The position numbers and the translations under genes are program-made. From positions 1-6,932 of the forward strand of contig LJNI01000125.1 in assembly GCA_001303225.1 (NCBI GenBank): a stretch of 6,932 bases of DNA. Reading direction: 5' to 3'. Source of the DNA: a candidate division TA06 bacterium DG_78 (GTDB lineage: Bacteria > Hydrothermota > Tepidihabitantia > SM23-42). Under the pieces are notes generated by a model. It saw only the letters and a list, made by a program, of their open reading frames with translations, did no database searches and had not been told where the DNA came from. Positions 5,884 through 6,932 of this stretch are shown in pieces; position 1 is the first letter of the stretch; the number at the start of each line of letters is the position of its first letter.

Positions 5884-5930
5884 AATAAGGGGACAGGCTG
5901 TATCTGCAAACCTGTCCCCTTATTTTTTTT
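5884..5930 (+). terminator. Intrinsic terminator of the regulator gene
   Basis: A perfect 14-bp stem (AATAAGGGGACAGG at 5884-5897, complementary arm 5911-5924) with a 13-nt loop is followed by eight T residues (5923-5930), starting 17 nt after the stop codon. The convergent gene ends at 5940, and on its strand the same stem is preceded by A residues and followed by only a weak U-rich stretch. It mainly serves the plus strand but may act in both directions. Confidence 0.88.
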
Positions 5931-5939
5931 GTAATTATA

Positions 5940-6932
5940 CTATTTCGTGATTACGATCTTCTTCGTCGCCTCATACTCTCCAGCAGTCAACCTGTAGAAA
6001 TACACGCCAGCAGCCTTCTGCTCATCCCACCTCAGTTCGTAGTATCCTGGCTCCTGTCCAACAAAATCATAACGCTTTACTACACGTCCAGTAATATCAA
6101 AGATGTCAAAACGGACATTAGATGTCTTGGGTAATTGATATCTGAAAAGAGCATGATTCTTCGATGGATTCGGATAGGCATTTCCTAAAGCATAGACCAG
6201 AGGTATTCCTGGTTTGTTCTGTTCCTCTTCAATACCAGGGTCATAGTGGTAAATGTAGAATGTCCTCGTACTCGTCTGAGATATATTCATGTCATACGAA
6301 TCATCCCAGGCAGAAATAGCGTAATCGATGATCACACTGTCGCCGAGCAACACGACCTGTTCTGGTATCTCAGCCATAAATGTATCGGCATTGACATTAT
6401 CCATTGCCACACTATCATCATTCCAGTACAGCACGACTCGGGAAACACCATTGAAATCAGATATCGATGCCTGTATTGGATAAGGACCAAATAACGAATC
6501 CTCAGGCACACTCGTCGTATCATCAGGAAGACTATCCCACCAGGCAATTGCAGGACCTACACCATCGAGATAGTAGATTGGTGCAGTCATCATATTACCA
6601 GCACACGGAGTACCAAACCCTAAATTATTGGTAATCCCTGCCTGCGACTCCAGGGCTACTGCATTGATATAGTTCTCACCATACACCAATGCATCACCAT
6701 TCCAGGTATATTCTACGTGAATCGAATCGGTACCAGCACCCGCAGTCACGGTTGCCCATAACCATTCCTCTTGTCCGGTCATCCAGTTACTAATCACACC
6801 GAGGAGTGTCGTGGCATTGGGAGTCCAGCGGTTGACAGCCCTGGCACTCAGTGCTGGTGTCGCCTCATACACAACACTATTTGGTATCTCATCACCAATC
6901 ACCAGAACACCAGTATCCTTTTCATCCACCGC
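5940..6932 (-). CDS. Secreted surface protein, C-terminal 330 codons, with Ig-like domain and T9SS type A sorting domain; 5' end outside window
   Basis: The frame is open from the right edge (GCG at 6930-6932) to a TAG stop at 5940-5942. The GTG at 6927-6929 has no ribosome site or signal peptide after it, so it is interior and the true start is upstream. Counting from that GTG, residues 1-126 are a beta-rich region I do not recognise. Residues about 127-226 look like an Ig-like domain (SDFNGVSRVVLYW, DTFMAEIP, DSVIIDYAISAWDD), a type often found just before T9SS tails. Residues 246-329 are a textbook T9SS type A sorting domain: AYPNP box, VRFDIFDITGR, PGYYELRWD, AAGVYFYRL and a basic end (KKIVITK). 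This tail directs outer-membrane translocation and surface attachment or release after sortase cleavage. The passenger's function cannot be told from this part. Confidence 0.9.
   Translation of the reverse strand, partial: AVDEKDTGVLVIGDEIPNSVVYEATPALSARAVNRWTPNATTLLGVISNWMTGQEEWLWATVTAGAGTDSIHVEYTWNGDALVYGENYINAVALESQAGITNNLGFGTPCAGNMMTAPIYYLDGVGPAIAWWDSLPDDTTSVPEDSLFGPYPIQASISDFNGVSRVVLYWNDDSVAMDNVNADTFMAEIPEQVVLLGDSVIIDYAISAWDDSYDMNISQTSTRTFYIYHYDPGIEEEQNKPGIPLVYALGNAYPNPSKNHALFRYQLPKTSNVRFDIFDITGRVVKRYDFVGQEPGYYELRWDEQKAAGVYFYRLTAGEYEATKKIVITK

Noticed and set aside
6927..6932. GTG at 6927-6929 as the true start of the right-hand gene
   Set aside because: The frame is open to the edge, no ribosome site is visible in the few bases left, and the sequence after it (DEKDTGVLVIGDE) is not a signal peptide although the protein carries a T9SS tail.

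Overview
The window looks like chromosomal DNA from a Gram-negative bacterium with a type IX secretion system (T9SS). The likeliest source is an uncultured Fibrobacterota-Chlorobiota-Bacteroidota-type lineage or a WOR-3/Cloacimonadota-like candidate phylum. Three of the four genes encode exported modular surface proteins with, or running into, C-terminal T9SS-type sorting regions. The genes use strong AGGAGG ribosome sites and the standard code. The taxonomic placement is inference from protein style; no marker gene is present.

Layout, left to right. Positions 1-1354 (minus) hold the first 451 codons of a secreted protein: signal peptide, jelly-roll-like domain, two CARDB-like repeats, then the start of a C-terminal sorting region cut by the window edge. 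This gene is missed by simple ORF calling because its stop lies outside the window. Positions 1355-1494 are a compact intergenic region with a near-consensus promoter threaded through a palindrome and a short relic of a T9SS tail. Positions 1495-3204 (minus) encode a secreted seven-repeat FG-GAP/VCBS beta-propeller protein with one CARDB-like repeat and a sorting tail, paralogous in its C-terminal part to the first gene. Positions 3205-3553 are an AT-rich divergent intergenic region with an 83-nt imperfect inverted repeat, a second hairpin, an orphan Shine-Dalgarno sequence with TATAAT boxes, and the promoter of the rightward gene.

Positions 3554-5866 (plus) encode a 770-residue regulator that joins a transposase-type double helix-turn-helix, a TPR-like helical middle, and a C-terminal OmpR/SARP-type winged helix plus bacterial transcriptional activation domain (BTAD). 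It appears to be transcribed leaderless and ends at a strong intrinsic terminator (5884-5930). Positions 5940-6932 (minus) are the C-terminal 330 codons of a third secreted protein with an Ig-like domain and a canonical PNP-type T9SS sorting domain.

The surface proteins probably act in adhesion or substrate binding at the cell envelope. The regulator sits alone in the opposite orientation among them and is the most unusual element. A role in controlling the flanking surface genes is plausible from position only. No RNA genes, CRISPR array or complete mobile element were seen.
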